DNA from: Breviolum minutum Mf 1.05b.01
Taxonomy: Eukaryota > Sar > Dinophyceae > Suessiales > Symbiodiniaceae
Direction of reading: 5' to 3'
Length of the DNA stretch: 64,000 bases
Assembly (NCBI GenBank): GCA_000507305.1
Contig: DF239208.1
Span: 160,976 to 224,975, forward strand
The notes beneath the pieces are model-generated. The model was given only the letters and a program-made list of their open reading frames with translations. It ran no database searches and was not told the origin of the DNA. Both the position numbers and the translations under genes were made by a program. Below, in pieces: positions 11,644 to 23,343 of the stretch. How positions within the stretch are numbered: the first letter of the stretch is position 1; each line of letters opens with the position of its first letter.

Positions 11644-12129
11644 TTGCACCAATGGAGCTCCATGGGAAAGAAGGAAATCCACATAGCATGACCAAAGCTC
11701 ACAAGCCTTCAGATGAGATGCTCCATCGCTTACCATGTCAGTGCATCTTTGCAAATAGAAGATCAAGAATTAACTTGGTAAATATTCCGAAAGATTGGTA
11801 CCATATGGACAAAATGGATGTTTCTATTCCCTCAAAATGTTGTGTCAATAAGTCAGAGATTATCAAAGGCAAAAAGATCTCCTAACCAGAGGGCGCTTGC
11901 AACTTTGCTGATCAAGATACCCAGTCTCGCTGGATGGTTTGCAATCTGGGTGCTCAAACAGAGGGAGTGTCCTAACTTAGGACACATCATTCTTCCAGCC
12001 GGAAATATGGAGGAAATCTGGACTGTTTTTTCTTATTTCTACATTTTCGGGAGTTTGGGGCTTCACCAGCTTCCCGATGAACAATTCCCTCCAAAAAAAC
12101 ACAGAAAATCGTGTAAAGATACTTACTGA
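11644..12129 (+). CDS. Two-exon C-terminal segment with hydrophobic stretches
   Basis: Exon 11644-11777 follows a strong acceptor (CACATCTCTCAG), contains ATG at 11652, reads HRLPCQCIFANRRSRINL and ends at TTG|GTAAAT. Exon 11890-12129 follows AACCAG in matching phase 0 and reads 79 codons to TGA. It has a hydrophobic stretch (LAGWFAIWVL) and another around WTVFSYFYIFGSLGL, so it may be membrane-associated. A GTAAAG donor inside the last codons could instead carry it on. Function unknown. Confidence 0.48.
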
Positions 12130-13080
12130 AAAAAACACTGCAAAGAAAGGAATCAATCACACCTCTCACCTGTTGAAGGAATCTTGTAGCAAATTGATCC
12201 GGTGAATTCAATCTATTTCACCAAGCTCCAAATCAATGTATCCCATCCAGATCTGATCCTATGAGGGGTCAACCTTCGTTGTATGTGTCGCTGTAAGGGT
12301 TTCGTTTCAGGCTTTTCATGTTTCGTATATAAGAAACTGTCTCAAAATTGCAATCAAAATCATTCAAAATTGTTTCTGTTGATTGCCATTAGTGCAAAAA
12401 ACAATTAGATAGGTTGTTGAGGGCGATCTTATTGAAAATGAGATGAATTTTCTTTATGAACTACGACTTGAAGTTCATATCTCTATTTTTCTCTCAAAGC
12501 GGTTCCATCATAAGTTGACAACCTGGGACCTGTGTGCCAATCAATGTCTTTCTAATATAAGATTCCTGGATCCATTAGAAAATCATCAAGATTTACGTGT
12601 TAGGTTCTCGAGGGGTGTTCATAAGAAGCAATTATGAATCACTTGGTTTTAGTCACAAGGTGATAGTTTCAACCAATTTTGAAAAGGTTAGTGTAATTAA
12701 ATAGCCAATGAATAATTTCATTGTAGTATATATCTAAAACTGTTTGCAAATACCACCCAGTCAATTTTGTATGTGTTTACCCTGGCAGATTCTCATTGTC
12801 ACCAATCGAATACAAATGGTATACATCCCGGATTTTGTCTCAGCATCACCATGCTTGCCTCTGTAAAGGATGCAGTGTCATGTTGTGCACAGCGCAAGGC
12901 CTGCTTTTAAATCAGTTTGCAGTAGCAACGAAGAATAAGTAACAAGCAAACCAAAACCTGTGTGTGTTTAACTCTGCATCTTTAAAATACATCCTGAAAA
13001 TACCTAAAAATGTTGAAGCTCCTATGGGTATATGAAAACCCTTCTTTTCTACTAAACCATATGGCTGCCTGGTGCAACAG
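12130..13080. other. Spacer or intron, weak coding signal
   Basis: A plus-strand open frame at 12443-12637 (64 codons, contains FLDPLENHQDLRVRFSRG) is protein-like but has no good acceptor. The rest is AT-rich. Confidence 0.35.
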
Positions 13081-13601
13081 GCTCGTAAGGAAATGCACGA
13101 TTTGAGACCTTGCCTTGAGTTGCTTGAAATGGTTGATGGTAAGATGAGGAGTGAAACATGTAAACATCAAATGTTTGTGCAAAGTCTGTAAAAAAAGAAA
13201 AGCAAAAACAAATAAATACAGTCACACTTATCTAAAACCAGAATATATGTAGGATTGAAACACAGCACCAGAATCTGATTCATATATTTGAGCTCAAAGG
13301 ATAAGTTCTGGCCTTTGTCAACCTTAAACGAGCTTCTGGGCATAGTAACAAGGAGAATGAATGAACTACTGTCACAATATTCTACCACCTAATTTCAGAA
13401 CTTGACTTGCTGGGAGTTTTTAGGGAGAATTCACCCACTCAAAATCACAAATCACCTCTTCGAAGAGGTTGCAGCTTTGCTGTAACGGACCTGGCTATTC
13501 TTCAGATCCCAATGGGAGCTTCCAAAATGACACATGCTTGATTCTTTCAAAGCACGCAGAAAAAAGGCAACCTCCCCAATTGTGTCCTTGGCACTTACAA
13601 T
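13081..13601 (+). CDS. Two candidate exons, unknown gene
   Basis: Exon 13081-13138 (ARKEMHDLRPCLELLEMVD) has a GCAACAG acceptor and a GATG|GTAAGATG donor, both close to consensus. Exon 13506-13601 follows CTATTCTTCAG in matching phase (G+AT) and ends at CAAT|GTATGT; it reads a Cys-containing segment (NGSFQNDTCLILSKHAEKR). The minus strand of the second exon is also open and protein-like (contains TIGEVAFFLRALKESS), so that exon is less sure. Confidence 0.42.
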
Positions 13602-15003
13602 GTATGTATATATATATATATATTTATATGTACACCTATTGGTGTTCGAAGTCTGTACAGTATTGTGCAAACAAGATTGAATGCCTCTTTCATCTGACCA
13701 ATTGAAATTGATTTATTCTACGCAGCGTTTGGATGGGTTCTGCACGCAGTCGCAAACACATCTTACCGTCTGCAAACATGAGCCATCAAATGATCCTCAA
13801 AAATAGAGCATGTATATATGTAAATATATTTGTGCATTAATATATTCAATAGGATATTACAGTACCAAAAAAAGCTATAAAAAGGCAAATAAATGAGTAG
13901 GCAGTTGAAACCAAAACACACTCCAGAAAATACGCAAACATTGACAAATATTGATAAACATGCTTCAATTGTCATCTCTTACGTTTTCCCCAAAGGATTA
14001 TAGAAAGACTAAATTCCTGAGGGCCATACTTGGATCTGTTCCTTTCTCTTCCGTGCCCATGCGCATCAGCAAGGACCTTAAAGATCACGAACGTTCAAAC
14101 AGGAGTTGTTAAGGCGGATTTCAAAACGGAGCTCGACAGGTGAACGCAAGTTGGGATGGCTTACCTTTAGTAGCAATCACTTTCCAGGGATTTCCAAAGG
14201 GGTTTGGGGGGGAGCTTGATATGGATGTTTCCGAAAATAGTGGGTTTTCCCCCCAAATCATCCATTTTAATAGGGTTTTCCATTATAAACCATCCATTTT
14301 GGGGTACCCCTATTCTTGGAAACACCCATATAGCTCCTTTGCCTCCAGAGGATTATTCTGTATATATCTTTAAAAAAACTTCTTGAACATGGGTCCAAAG
14401 TCGGATCCAACGGCAAATCGACTATCTCAACGAACCCATTTTTCCGCATCTAAGAGTGCCCAACCAAACCTCCAAAATTAGACTCAAAGCGCAACCAAAA
14501 ACCAAAAATCAAACCAAAAAGTTCCAAAAATTGCAACGGAATATTTAAAACACACCTGCCAGCAACAGTTGGATGTCAACGTTTAAAGTTCAACCGAAAG
14601 ATCCAAATGATGCAAGCAACAGTTGAGTGTCCCAAATCTAGGTGCAGGAGTTTAAAAACCACCAAGACCTCCCATCTTCCAACCTTCCATTTTTTCAGTT
14701 TCTTGCGGGTGGTCAACCTGAGAGATCTTGAAACCTTACCCTGGAAGTCCAAGTCGACTATTTTCCCAATGGTTTTTCGTAAACACTATTGTTTTACAAA
14801 GGGTCTACAATCAACAATTGCAGTGGAATATTCTTTGAATAGTCTTAGAAACTTCCAGGGCTGATCGGTGATTTTTATCATCCTAAGCCGAAGCTACCAA
14901 AAATGGTGGAGAAAATTGACTTGGTGACTCTTGGGATCTCTTCGCTGTCATTTGAGTGTGTTTGTTTCTTTCTTTGATACCTTCCCTTCCTCCGCAACCA
15001 GCT
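13602..15003. other. Non-coding region with a family D element
   Basis: AT microsatellites near 13607-13630 and 13811-13830, family D copy 1 at 14220-14331, and CAAAAACCAAA-rich DNA at 14470-14540. No convincing exon. Confidence 0.5.
14220..14331. mobile_element. MITE-like palindromic element, family D copy 1
   Basis: Runs from ATGGATGTTTCCGAAAATAG to CTATTCTTGGAAACACCCAT. The ends are inverted repeats of each other, and the inner arms repeat AATCATCCATTTTAAT / ACCATCCATTTTGGGG. Non-coding; frames through it give FPKIVGFPPK-type phrases. Confidence 0.9.
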
Positions 15004-15150
15004 TCAATCCAACTGAGCTTTCAACGCGAGCTCTAAGAGAAGTCCAACATCACGACATCCCGCTTGCCATGTGAGCATCAAAGATCTGGCGTGAGATGGT
15101 GCGATTACTGGTGTAGATTTGCTAATGATGCCGGGGATGTGACCAACCCA
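15004..15150 (-). CDS. Terminal exon, unknown
   Basis: Minus-strand acceptor CCCAGTTTCAG, then 48 codons to TGA. Contains SLMLTWQAGCRDVGLLLELA with an amphipathic, protein-like pattern. It lies downstream of other minus-strand exons (16015-16209). Family not recognised. Confidence 0.55.
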   Translation of the reverse strand, partial: WVGHIPGIISKSTPVIAPSHARSLMLTWQAGCRDVGLLLELALKAQLD

Positions 15151-15894
15151 CTGAAACTGGGACGAAATCAGCCTGGTTAGAAGAACCACCTAATACGATC
15201 CACGTGGGCACTAGCATCATTCCGCAGCTCAAACTACACTCGGTAAACATGTGGCATCCGTTTTAGAACATGTTGGCAGAATTGGGCAAATCGATGGGTC
15301 GCACAAATGGCAGGGTGTAGCTTAATCATAATCGTCAGTAGGAGCTACGGATCATGCTTCAAGATTTGGCTCAAGAGTGACACCTCTGCTAGTGCTCAAG
15401 TAATTGAAACATGTTCACTCAGTTTGGCTGTTACAAAAGCGTAGTTAATAGATATCAGCATAAATATGCATGTCATATATACATTGTGGGTAAGTCTTTG
15501 GGTCGGAAATTTTGTGCACTTCACATTCTTCAGTGAAACAAATAGGTCTGGCAGAATTCCTGCTATAACGACCTCACTGAAATTCCTGCATGTTCCGGTA
15601 GTTGATTATTGCATTCCTTCATGGTCAATGCCTGGTATCAATATTGATGTGTATATAGCAAATATATGCAAATATACGTATACACAGTGACAGATATATA
15701 TACAGCATACATCTTGACCCCAATTGAGAGTTGAAATCGAAACAAAATAGATGTCTCTGTGCATATGCCATCCCATTCCTTTTGATATGCTACTGTTGAT
15801 GGTGATCTAATCCTGCACCCCCCGGTGACCTTTGCGCTTGTTCGAATTGTTTCATCTCCTGTTTGGGAGACCATCGAAGTGGTGGCCCAACACA

Positions 15895-15898
15895 AAGC

Positions 15899-15974
<76 letters not shown>

Positions 15975-15976
15975 GC
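15895..15976. repeat. (CAA)n triplet microsatellite
   Basis: About 26 uninterrupted CAA/ACA units. The long Thr, Gln, Asn or Val runs in translation come only from this. Confidence 0.97.
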
Positions 15977-16014
15977 AGTTGGTCTATCACAAACAAACAC
16001 TTCGTGTATAGGAA

Positions 16015-16209
16015 CTAGAAGTTTATGCATATAGTACTGTTGCAACTGCCCAATGAAAATATAGGTTCAATTGATATCTGAATGCTTTGGTATCTCAGGC
16101 ATAGCGAATCATGAAGTTTGATTTTGAGCAGAAAGGGCATAACCACCGTTGGAGTATCAATGGCCAGAAGTCTTCTACATCCCCTAGCATCATCTGTTTG
16201 CAACTGCAC
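16015..16209 (-). CDS. Candidate exon, unknown
   Basis: Minus-strand open frame after a GTGCAG acceptor near 16206; contains CRRLLAIDTPTVVMPFLLKI. Good protein-like composition; 3' boundary unclear. Probably the same gene as 15004-15150. Confidence 0.45.
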   Translation of the reverse strand: MQLQTDDARGCRRLLAIDTPTVVMPFLLKIKLHDSLCLRYQSIQISIEPIFSLGSCNSTICINF

Positions 16210-16330
16210 ATGTCATCCATAAAAGTTGGCTACCCCTCCTCTACCTCAATGACTTTGCGTTCAAATGTGCAAGACAAAAGCCTTTGATTTGGGCAGTCTC
16301 ACTAGATTTGCCTTCTCCATTCCTTTTCTT

Positions 16331-18461
16331 TTAGTTTCCTTTCTTGCCTTCCTGTCGCAAAAACATATGTTTTGATCTGTCTCTTTGTACAGTTGTATAT
16401 ATCTCTATCTCTTTTCTTGATATATAGAGATTCGAGATACAAAAAGACAGGCTTTCATTTGGGATCCTGTGGATCGAACTTTCCAAAAAAAAATCTTCAA
16501 AGGAACCACTTGACATGCAACTCCCATCAGTCACCTCGCATAGCTTTGCATATCGCCGACCTGGTTGGGTTGGAAGTGGGTGGAAGTGAAGGTTTAAATG
16601 GCCCAGCACACGGCCTGAAGTGGTCAGTGTGGATCTTTGGGGTTGATGTTGATGTATTTTCAAATGTGTATATATATATATACATATTTGTATGTATATT
16701 GCATATATGAGTACGTATACAGATATGTAATATAATATATATGTATATACAGTTGTTTTTGTCATGGGGTCTGAGCCATCAGATGAAAGAACAAATTCAA
16801 CATGTCATACACCTCCATCGACCACCAATTTGGTTGGTCAATCAGTCTGGTGCCCAGGTATTTATCATGACAGTACATACTGACGAAGTGCAAGAAGTCA
16901 GAAGTTCGTAGTAGCCAACTGTCAATGATTATCCAAGTTGCTACAAAACAAACAAAAAATAGTGGCGATATCAAGTTTCAACTACCCATTTTAACAGTGG
17001 ATAGCTGAGTGGGACATCATCCCCAGGCATGAAAAAAGTAATGCTAAGTAAGGCATCACAAGAACAACTTCATCTATCCTCCAAAACGATAAAAAGGTGA
17101 TTTGACTAATATCCTGGAAAGGGTACCGTGATGTACCGTGCTTCATCTGTCCAATGAAGTTCATTGACCCGTCTTAGGTCCATGACTAGCAATTTTTGAG
17201 GTCGTGAGAACTTCGATACCTGGATCACATGTATCTACAGTAGATCATTTATGATCATTGCAAATCTGTCAAATGTGTATGCATTTCTATATATATACAA
17301 ATACCACTGACCTCCCACAAATGTCATTCACAATCTTTTGTCGTTACAACATCTCACCAAAACATCAACCATAGTCCAACATTAGCAGTTTCTCCCATTG
17401 TCATCTGGGTGTATCTTTTGTATGCAAATATAGCCTTTCATCCATTCACATAAAAGAATGTTCATTATAACAAAAAAACATCACCCACTTTAGGTGTGTT
17501 TTCTTCATCCACCTTTCAACCTGACGAATCCCCCATGAGAGCCCACACTTAGAACTGCCTTTGACGCCAAATCCACTGCATCCGTGGCATAACGAGCCAA
17601 CAAAACGAGGGCCAACTCTGAATCCTTGCGGGTTGAGAATGATGGATTTCTACTGGAATGTGTGTGAATGTATGTTTTGGAACTATCTAAATCTATACCT
17701 TCGACAATCAGAACCAAGTCACATAGGATACATTTGCTAATTAAACAATCCTACACACAAAAAGATATAATATATGCTTCTTTAAAATTTACTTCTGAGA
17801 TTGAAGACTCTCGTTTCAAATCAGTCCAACTGACCCAAGTCCGGTTGAGTCTCCAATCAAAATTACCATTTCAACTGTTGACGCTTGGAAACTTGCACTG
17901 AGAAGCAGTGAAATCTGATCATTCCTTCAGAATTTGCAATTAGTACTTTCAGTCATCTTTCTGAAAATCAAGTGTCAAGAACCCCTAATTTGAGACCCTG
18001 CATACTGTCCAACAACTACCAAGCTTCTCTGGTTATATCGCCAGGTTTCACACCACTCTGTTTCTATGAACTACATTCATACACCCTGCCTCCCAGAATC
18101 ATGAAGTGGGAAAGAAGGGTCTGCTCTTGGATATACGCCCCACGTTCATCCATTTTCCAGTTTTCCACTGCACATGACTGGAAGATACGGGTATAAAGTT
18201 GCACCCTCCCCGTTGTTTTTTGCCCCTAAACTCCCTTTTCCAACCGCATGAGGATGATTTTGGTACTCTTACGGCCATGCCAACAGGGCAGGTTGTTGTC
18301 AATACGTGATGAAATATCCCAGTTGCTATGAGGGGATAAAAACCCCTCAAGGGCCTCCCGGTGGTTCCACGTCTCTTTTGTCCCGTCACGGTCGGGTTGA
18401 AACGTCTCCTTGTGTCGTAGTTCCAAAGCAGCTCGGCGCAAGGCGACGTCGGCACTTCCAT
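16331..18461 (-). CDS. Multi-exon gene, product unknown
   Basis: Minus-strand parts: an ATG-started open frame 18461-18099 (120 codons, contains RRGTTGRPLRGFYPLIATGI); exon 17624-17521 (contains ALVLLARYATDAVDLASKAV) with CCGCAAG acceptor and GTCAG|GTTGAA donor; exon 16918-16813 (contains DKYLGTRLIDQPNWWSME) joined in phase (AG+T) with a GAG|GTGTAT donor; terminal exon 16560-16331 after a long pyrimidine acceptor (CACTTCCAACCCAACCAG), 76 codons to TAA. First-position G/A bias is strong. The 16813/16560 junction is out of phase in the longest reading, so a small exon is missing or the short reading VGDMQSYAR applies. No family recognised. Confidence 0.55.
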
Positions 18462-18499
18462 GACCTCAGTGGCGGCCGTTGGAGCTTCCCCGTTTCATA
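18421..18499 (+). CDS. Alternative plus-strand exon opposite the 18.1-18.5 kb frame
   Basis: GC-rich, open, with a CTTGTGTCGTAG acceptor and a CATAG|GTGATG donor; contains SSAQGDVGTSMTSVAAVGAS. It overlaps the minus-strand ATG frame, and only one can be real. Confidence 0.22.
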
Positions 18500-19235
18500 G
18501 GTGATGGGAGGCAGGTGCCAACAAACAACTCACCCCATTGGCAATATAATGAGTGGTATATAATAAGTGGTATATTAATTGCCAATTGACAATAGAACAG
18601 TTGCAAAAACAGGGATGTTTGTTGATTTGTGATGATGCTTTATTTTTGTTTGGCTTTGTTTTGCCTTTATTTTGGCTTTTGCTTGCCATATAGAAGCGAT
18701 AAGTTTTTAGTCGGCGTGCACAGTAGAAGAAGAGTACTGAAGTTCCACCTAACGGTGCAACACTTTTGATATTCGACGACTGGCAAGTTGACTATACATA
18801 TAGTGTCCCGTTTCATCTTCAGAAGTCTAGGTCCAAACAAAATCATCCAATACAAATGCATTTGGGGAAGTGAAAGTTGAGCAAAAAGACCTTTGGGTAA
18901 AAACGTTAAACAACACCTGAGTCGAGGCGTCGTATATTGAAAGTTGGCTCCATCATTTCGAACATCAATCTCATGACCTATTGGTTTCTACTATTCAACG
19001 GGCTCTAAGATCACCTTAATTCATTTGGAAGATCTTTGCGTCCTTCGGTTGCTATTCCTCCGGAAAATCCCTCTGCCTTTCTGGGCAAACTATCTCCCCG
19101 AAAAGGGTGATGTTAGATGGCTACTCGGCTACTCTCATGAGAATCTGAGGGTACACCTCCCCTGCAATGCCAAACCACCCGCCCCCCGAAATAGATTATA
19201 TAAGGGATTACAATGTATTAACCACCATTCTCCAC

Positions 19236-19586
19236 TTAAAAATGAGTTATTATCGCGCAATATCGGGCCAGGGGGGCTGGTGGGTTTGGTGGTGGCGTAG
19301 GGGACGGTGAAACGTGAAACCCAAGGCCCACACCACAACCGCTCAATGTGGCATCCAAGAGGATTCGAGCTCGCCCAGTTCGGCCACAGGCTTCCTGGTG
19401 AGCCAGTTTGGCCACAAGCTTCCAGGCATCCAACCCCCTTAATTTTGAACGGAAAAGTTTGCTTGGGATTCTAAAACATGTCTTAACCAAAATAGTCACA
19501 AATGGTGCATTGAAAATCTAAAGGTGGAGTGTATATATATATATATATCAAGTCGTTGAGATTAAATTCATCCCATTTCATCATAC

Positions 19587-19632
<46 letters not shown>

Positions 19633-19874
19633 GTATTTCAGCTTGACAAAATACCTCTCTCTCCAAACATACTCACATAGGGATTTGCTGTCATTTCCCC
19701 ATGTTTTTTTTTCCCAAGAAAAAAACGAACACCTGCAATGCAGGTAACCCACCTCCAACTCAGCCCAGGCTGCGAAAACATCCGGACGTCGTGACAAGCG
19801 ACCGGATAAGCATGCACCTGCCATCGATGGCAGTCGGCAGTCGTGTATGTCATCACATGGGCCAGCCAACATGT
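19236..19874 (-). CDS. Three-exon chain, unknown gene
   Basis: Exon 19874-19818 (contains CDDIHDCRLPSMA) ends GGCAG|GTGCATG. Exon 19769-19733 (WAELEVGYLHC) follows GTTTTCGCAG and ends GCAG|GTGTTCG. The third exon starts at 19437 and runs to about 19240-19320 (contains LDAWKLVAKLAHQEACGRTG). Both junctions match in phase (G+CC, AG+G), which is strong support. The third exon carries a 28-base tandem duplication. Its 3' end is unsettled: the frame stays open into a proline-rich run. Function unknown. Confidence 0.55.
19374..19432. repeat. Two-copy 28-base tandem duplication inside an exon
   Basis: On the minus strand CTGGAAGCTTGTGGCCAAAC is followed 28 bases on by CAGGAAGCCTGTGGCCGAAC. A 28-base period shifts the reading frame between copies. 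Confidence 0.75.
19584..19632. repeat. (ATC)n triplet microsatellite
   Basis: About 15 units of CAT/ATC, between an (AT)n run at 19532-19548 and the minus-strand exons. Confidence 0.97.
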
Positions 19875-20668
19875 CTTGGGGAGCCAAAATCTTAGGTTTT
19901 TTCCTCAAAAAACTAATGGCTGGAACCTAACATAGACCAGGAAGTTAGTTCTGAAATTCCAGGAAGTTGATTCGGTTTCTGGTTTCGGGGAGGTTGGGGG
20001 TGGGAACTCCAAAGACGGTGGGTTCCCAAACAACATCCGAGGGTGTTTTTCGTGTGTGTGTGTGTGTTTTCTCTTAGGATCCAACAATACTGATGAGATC
20101 TGATGGGTTCTGTGGATGAACAAATCAGAGAACCCAGTTGTGAATGGATGTTTTATCCTTTTATCCCATTATGATTAGCATGGCTTCACACATTCTTAAC
20201 GATGCAGGATTCTGTTCATTTAACTGTAGCTTTATGCACTAGAAAAAGCTGAGGGTCAAAAAAATAATTGGACCAAAAAAACTGGACCCCAAACCGTGAC
20301 TTTGAGCCATCCCTGGTTTTTTTGCCGCTCAGAAAGTGTTACATAATACAATACTTTAGCAATGCTGCGCAATCATATCATTGCTACTATTCACTCTCTC
20401 ATTACAGCACACTATCTACTAATTATATCTAAATAATAGTATATAATAGTAAGATATTATAAGGATTTATAAGGTATATAATACGTGTGCTTTGTTCCCT
20501 TGCTTCACTTAGATGCATCACAACCCACCTCGCAACAAACTACAGGCCATCTCCGGTGTGGCAGCACCACTTTCAGCCTGTATGGCTTGGTTGCGTGGGT
20601 TTCCAATGGCGGGCCAAAGTGGTGTTTGCACCATAAAACCACAAGGCACCATCTTTTTCTCACAGATG

Positions 20669-20776
20669 TATGGGTGTTTCCAAAAATAGGGGGTACCCCA
20701 AAATGGATGGTTTAGAAGGGAAAAGCCTATGAGAATTGATGATTTGGGGGTACCCTATTTTTGGAAACACCCATAT
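20669..20776. mobile_element. MITE-like palindromic element, family D copy 2
   Basis: TATGGGTGTTTCCAAAAATAG at the left and CTATTTTTGGAAACACCCAT at the right are almost perfect inverted repeats; both GGGTACCCC-type inner motifs are present. Confidence 0.92.
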
Positions 20777-21259
20777 CGACGTAGTTGCCATCGTCAATGT
20801 TGTTGATTTTGATTTTAAAAAAAATGTATCGAGACATGCCTGTCGTTTGGGAACATGACCCTATAGAGATTCAGTCTGAATATAGGCCAATTGTGTTGGT
20901 CAAGATACAATACTATTGATTCTCATTGATTCTCCAATATTATCTAGGACAAGTTAAGGTATTGACAATCATTAAAGCCGTTAAGCATCAGTACATTCAA
21001 AGATGTTATTTCCATGGTCCCATAGTTCTACTATGTGCTACTTATAAGAACTATTACTGTAATCATGATAACCCGCAATCATGAAAAATTACTTTAGTAG
21101 CTTTAAGATAGCTTCTCAACTGGTCATTTTGGGCCATCCCATCAATTACTGAAGGTTTGGTATACCCATATCGTGCTCCCTAAATCTATCCACTTATTGT
21201 TGCCACCAGGATTCAGAAATGAATTCCCAAAAATCAGAGAATCACTCTGACCATTCCCG

Positions 21260-21352
21260 TACCATCCATGGGACGAACGGTATATTTACCTACATGGAAT
21301 GGTTGATTCTTATAGTAAATGTAGGTAAATTATACCCTACATGGATCCTATC
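21260..21352. repeat. Hairpin-forming inverted repeat
   Basis: GGTATATTTACCTACAT and ATGTAGGTAAATTATACC are near-perfect inverted repeats around a 20-base loop, with weaker outer arms containing ATCCATGG and CATGGATCC. Possibly another small MITE; only one copy was seen. Confidence 0.6.
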
Positions 21353-21947
21353 AAATTGGTTTTTGCCAATCGCATTCCTTACCCAGTTCTACCTAATTCA
21401 CCCCTCCCCCCCTTCACCTCGGCAAATTGAAGCCAACTGGCATATCGAAGCCAGAACTCCAAGTAGTTGTTGGTCACAATCTGCCAGCAACGCAACACGG
21501 CGACACGGCAGACCCTGCTCCCACCCCACAGGTTCGTATGGAGCATAAGTAGGGATTCTCATGGTCCCAAATGAGGATGCGTTCTATCTGATGGATATAT
21601 CACTACTACTTACTATTCATGGGTGTATCTACATCATACATATCATGGGAATTTTATAGCATGTCATTCTTCACAGGAATCTACTTAAATTTACCTTCCC
21701 CCTTTTTAACTAAATCACATCTACTCACATCTCTAAGTATTATTGACACTGCTCAAGGTGCTACCCATCCAACGGATGTGTCTATTAAACGAGGCAGCTG
21801 CACCAAACATCGTTCAAACACGACTTGCAAACGACGCCAATCCCGCGGCTCTCGTGACCTGAGATGCCAAAAAATCCCCAACATCCGGCATTAGAGTCGT
21901 AGGTTTTTCCACGGAAAATCAGGAAGTTCCACAGATGTTATATTATT

Positions 21948-22042
21948 ACCCTCCAGGGAATTAACATATCCCACCTGCGGAAAAGGAAAATCATCTTCAA
22001 AAGTGCCTTGGTAGGGGATATGTTAGTTCCCTGGAGGGTATA
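21948..22042. mobile_element. MITE-like element, family B copy 1
   Basis: ACCCTCCAGGGAATTAACAT at the left and ATGTTAGTTCCCTGGAGGGT at the right are near-perfect inverted repeats; middle AAAATCATCTTCAAAAG. Confidence 0.9.
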
Positions 22043-22295
22043 CTGTTAAAATCCATGAATAAATAAACAGAAAGTGCAGTACACTTCAGAAAATGCACAT
22101 GAAACAAAAGAAATGGACCTGAAGATTAGGAAGATTGTTCCTTTTCAAAGGGGTGATGTTCAGTTTTCTTGCTGTTAGTTTTCAGGGAAGTACGTACACA
22201 TATGAGTTGTTGATCAAAAATGATACATCCGTATCTGTAGAATTTAAAGCAAACAAGCTGAACTTGGTTCAGTCAGAGATAGTCAGAGTATTTCC

Positions 22296-22415
22296 TACTG
22301 TTGCTGGTTCAGAAATCCTGCACCAGTCGAGGTTGGTAGATTATCCCATTATTTACAAGGTTTGGGATACATGCAAACGGTGGTTGGCCTTGGGATTTCT
22401 GAACCATCAACAGTA
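22296..22415. mobile_element. MITE-like element, family A copy 1
   Basis: TACTGTTGCTGGTTCAGAAA at the left and TTTCTGAACCATCAACAGTA at the right. Middle carries the family hallmark ATCCCATTATTTACAAGGTTT. Confidence 0.9.
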
Positions 22416-22654
22416 GGACAAAAAACAACCCAACCAGCTCCACTGCAGACCTGAGAACTTTGACTCAGCTCTGTCGCTTCAGGGACATCAAAAGCTTGCG
22501 TGAAACAAACCTCCCGAAAAAACTATCATGGGCCTACTGTTACACCATCATGTACATCCACTTCCTTTTTGAAATATCTCGAATCTCAATGTCTATTCCA
22601 AAATGTCCGGTTCAAGTCTTGTTCTTCAACCTTTCCACAATTTTTTTGGTATCC

Positions 22655-22725
22655 TCCCTGAAACTAACAGTTTCGCCCCTTCAAAATTGATGGGACTTTT
22701 CAGGTGAAACCCTTTCGTTTCAGGG
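22655..22725. mobile_element. Short inverted-repeat element, variant of family E
   Basis: CCCTGAAACTAACAGTTTCG and the right end CGTTTCAGGGG form arms. A related stretch lies at 61999-62130 (CTGAAACTAACAGTTTCACA). It sits just upstream of the exon at 22775. Confidence 0.5.
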
Positions 22726-22774
22726 GCCCATCCATCACCCACCCACCTTCGTTCTCCCGAGTCACTCTTCGAAG

Positions 22775-22997
22775 TCAAGGAAACGACGCCATGCATCCAA
22801 CTGTGCTGAACTTAAAGGTTTCTGGTGAAAGTAATGCCGATGTAAAGGCGCCTGGCTCGCGTTTCCGGACCGGTGGAAAACTTTGTCTAAGATCCCTAGG
22901 GTTTTTCATGCGCAGTTGTGGTGAGTTCGGGTCCCAGGTCCCAGAGGAATCTGAGGAGGTGGCAACAAGTAGGAAAACCCTAGGGGCTGACCTTTAA
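22775..22997 (+). CDS. Candidate exon, possibly terminal
   Basis: After a pyrimidine-rich acceptor (GAGTCACTCTTCGAAG), 73 codons to TAA. Contains GSRFRTGGKLCLRSLGFFMR and an acidic tail VPEESEEVATSRK. A GTGAGT at 22921 could end the exon earlier (after RSC). Third positions are GC-rich and composition is protein-like. Product unknown. Confidence 0.52.
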
Positions 22998-23343
22998 AGG
23001 AAAAGAAGACATCAGTCTGAGGTCGAGACGCTTTGGAGATAAACGAGTAAATTTTGAATTTTCCCCTGAAAGTGTCCTGTCCATCAGAACATTGAAAAGC
23101 TAGAAATTGCGTGTAACAGTGGATTTTCAGTGAAGATTCATTCAGGGGATAGTTGGATGTACCCCTACCAACGTACCCCTATGGGAAATCCCTATATAAG
23201 CCCTATCTAGTGGTATTTATGGGTTATAGTCCCCAAGAATCCCTGGAGAACAGAATAAATACCATGGGTACACCCAATTTTCCCTTGATTCATAGGGTTC
23301 CTTTCATACAAAAAAAAATTATCATTTACCCACTGTGAACCAG

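Larger units (their letters stand above)
19909..22295. other. Non-coding, repeat-bearing region
   Basis: Contains family D copy 2, a hairpin at 21260-21352, family B copy 1, a short (GT)n at 20055-20068 and AT-rich DNA at 20380-20490. A plus frame at 21219-21548 is open for 109 codons but runs through the hairpin and is probably not coding. Confidence 0.5.

Noticed and set aside
15638..16045. 135-codon minus frame with a long valine run
   Set aside because: It reads straight through the (CAA)n array; the length comes from the repeat.
21219..21548. 109-codon plus frame
   Set aside because: Runs through the 21260-21352 hairpin and lacks a good acceptor.
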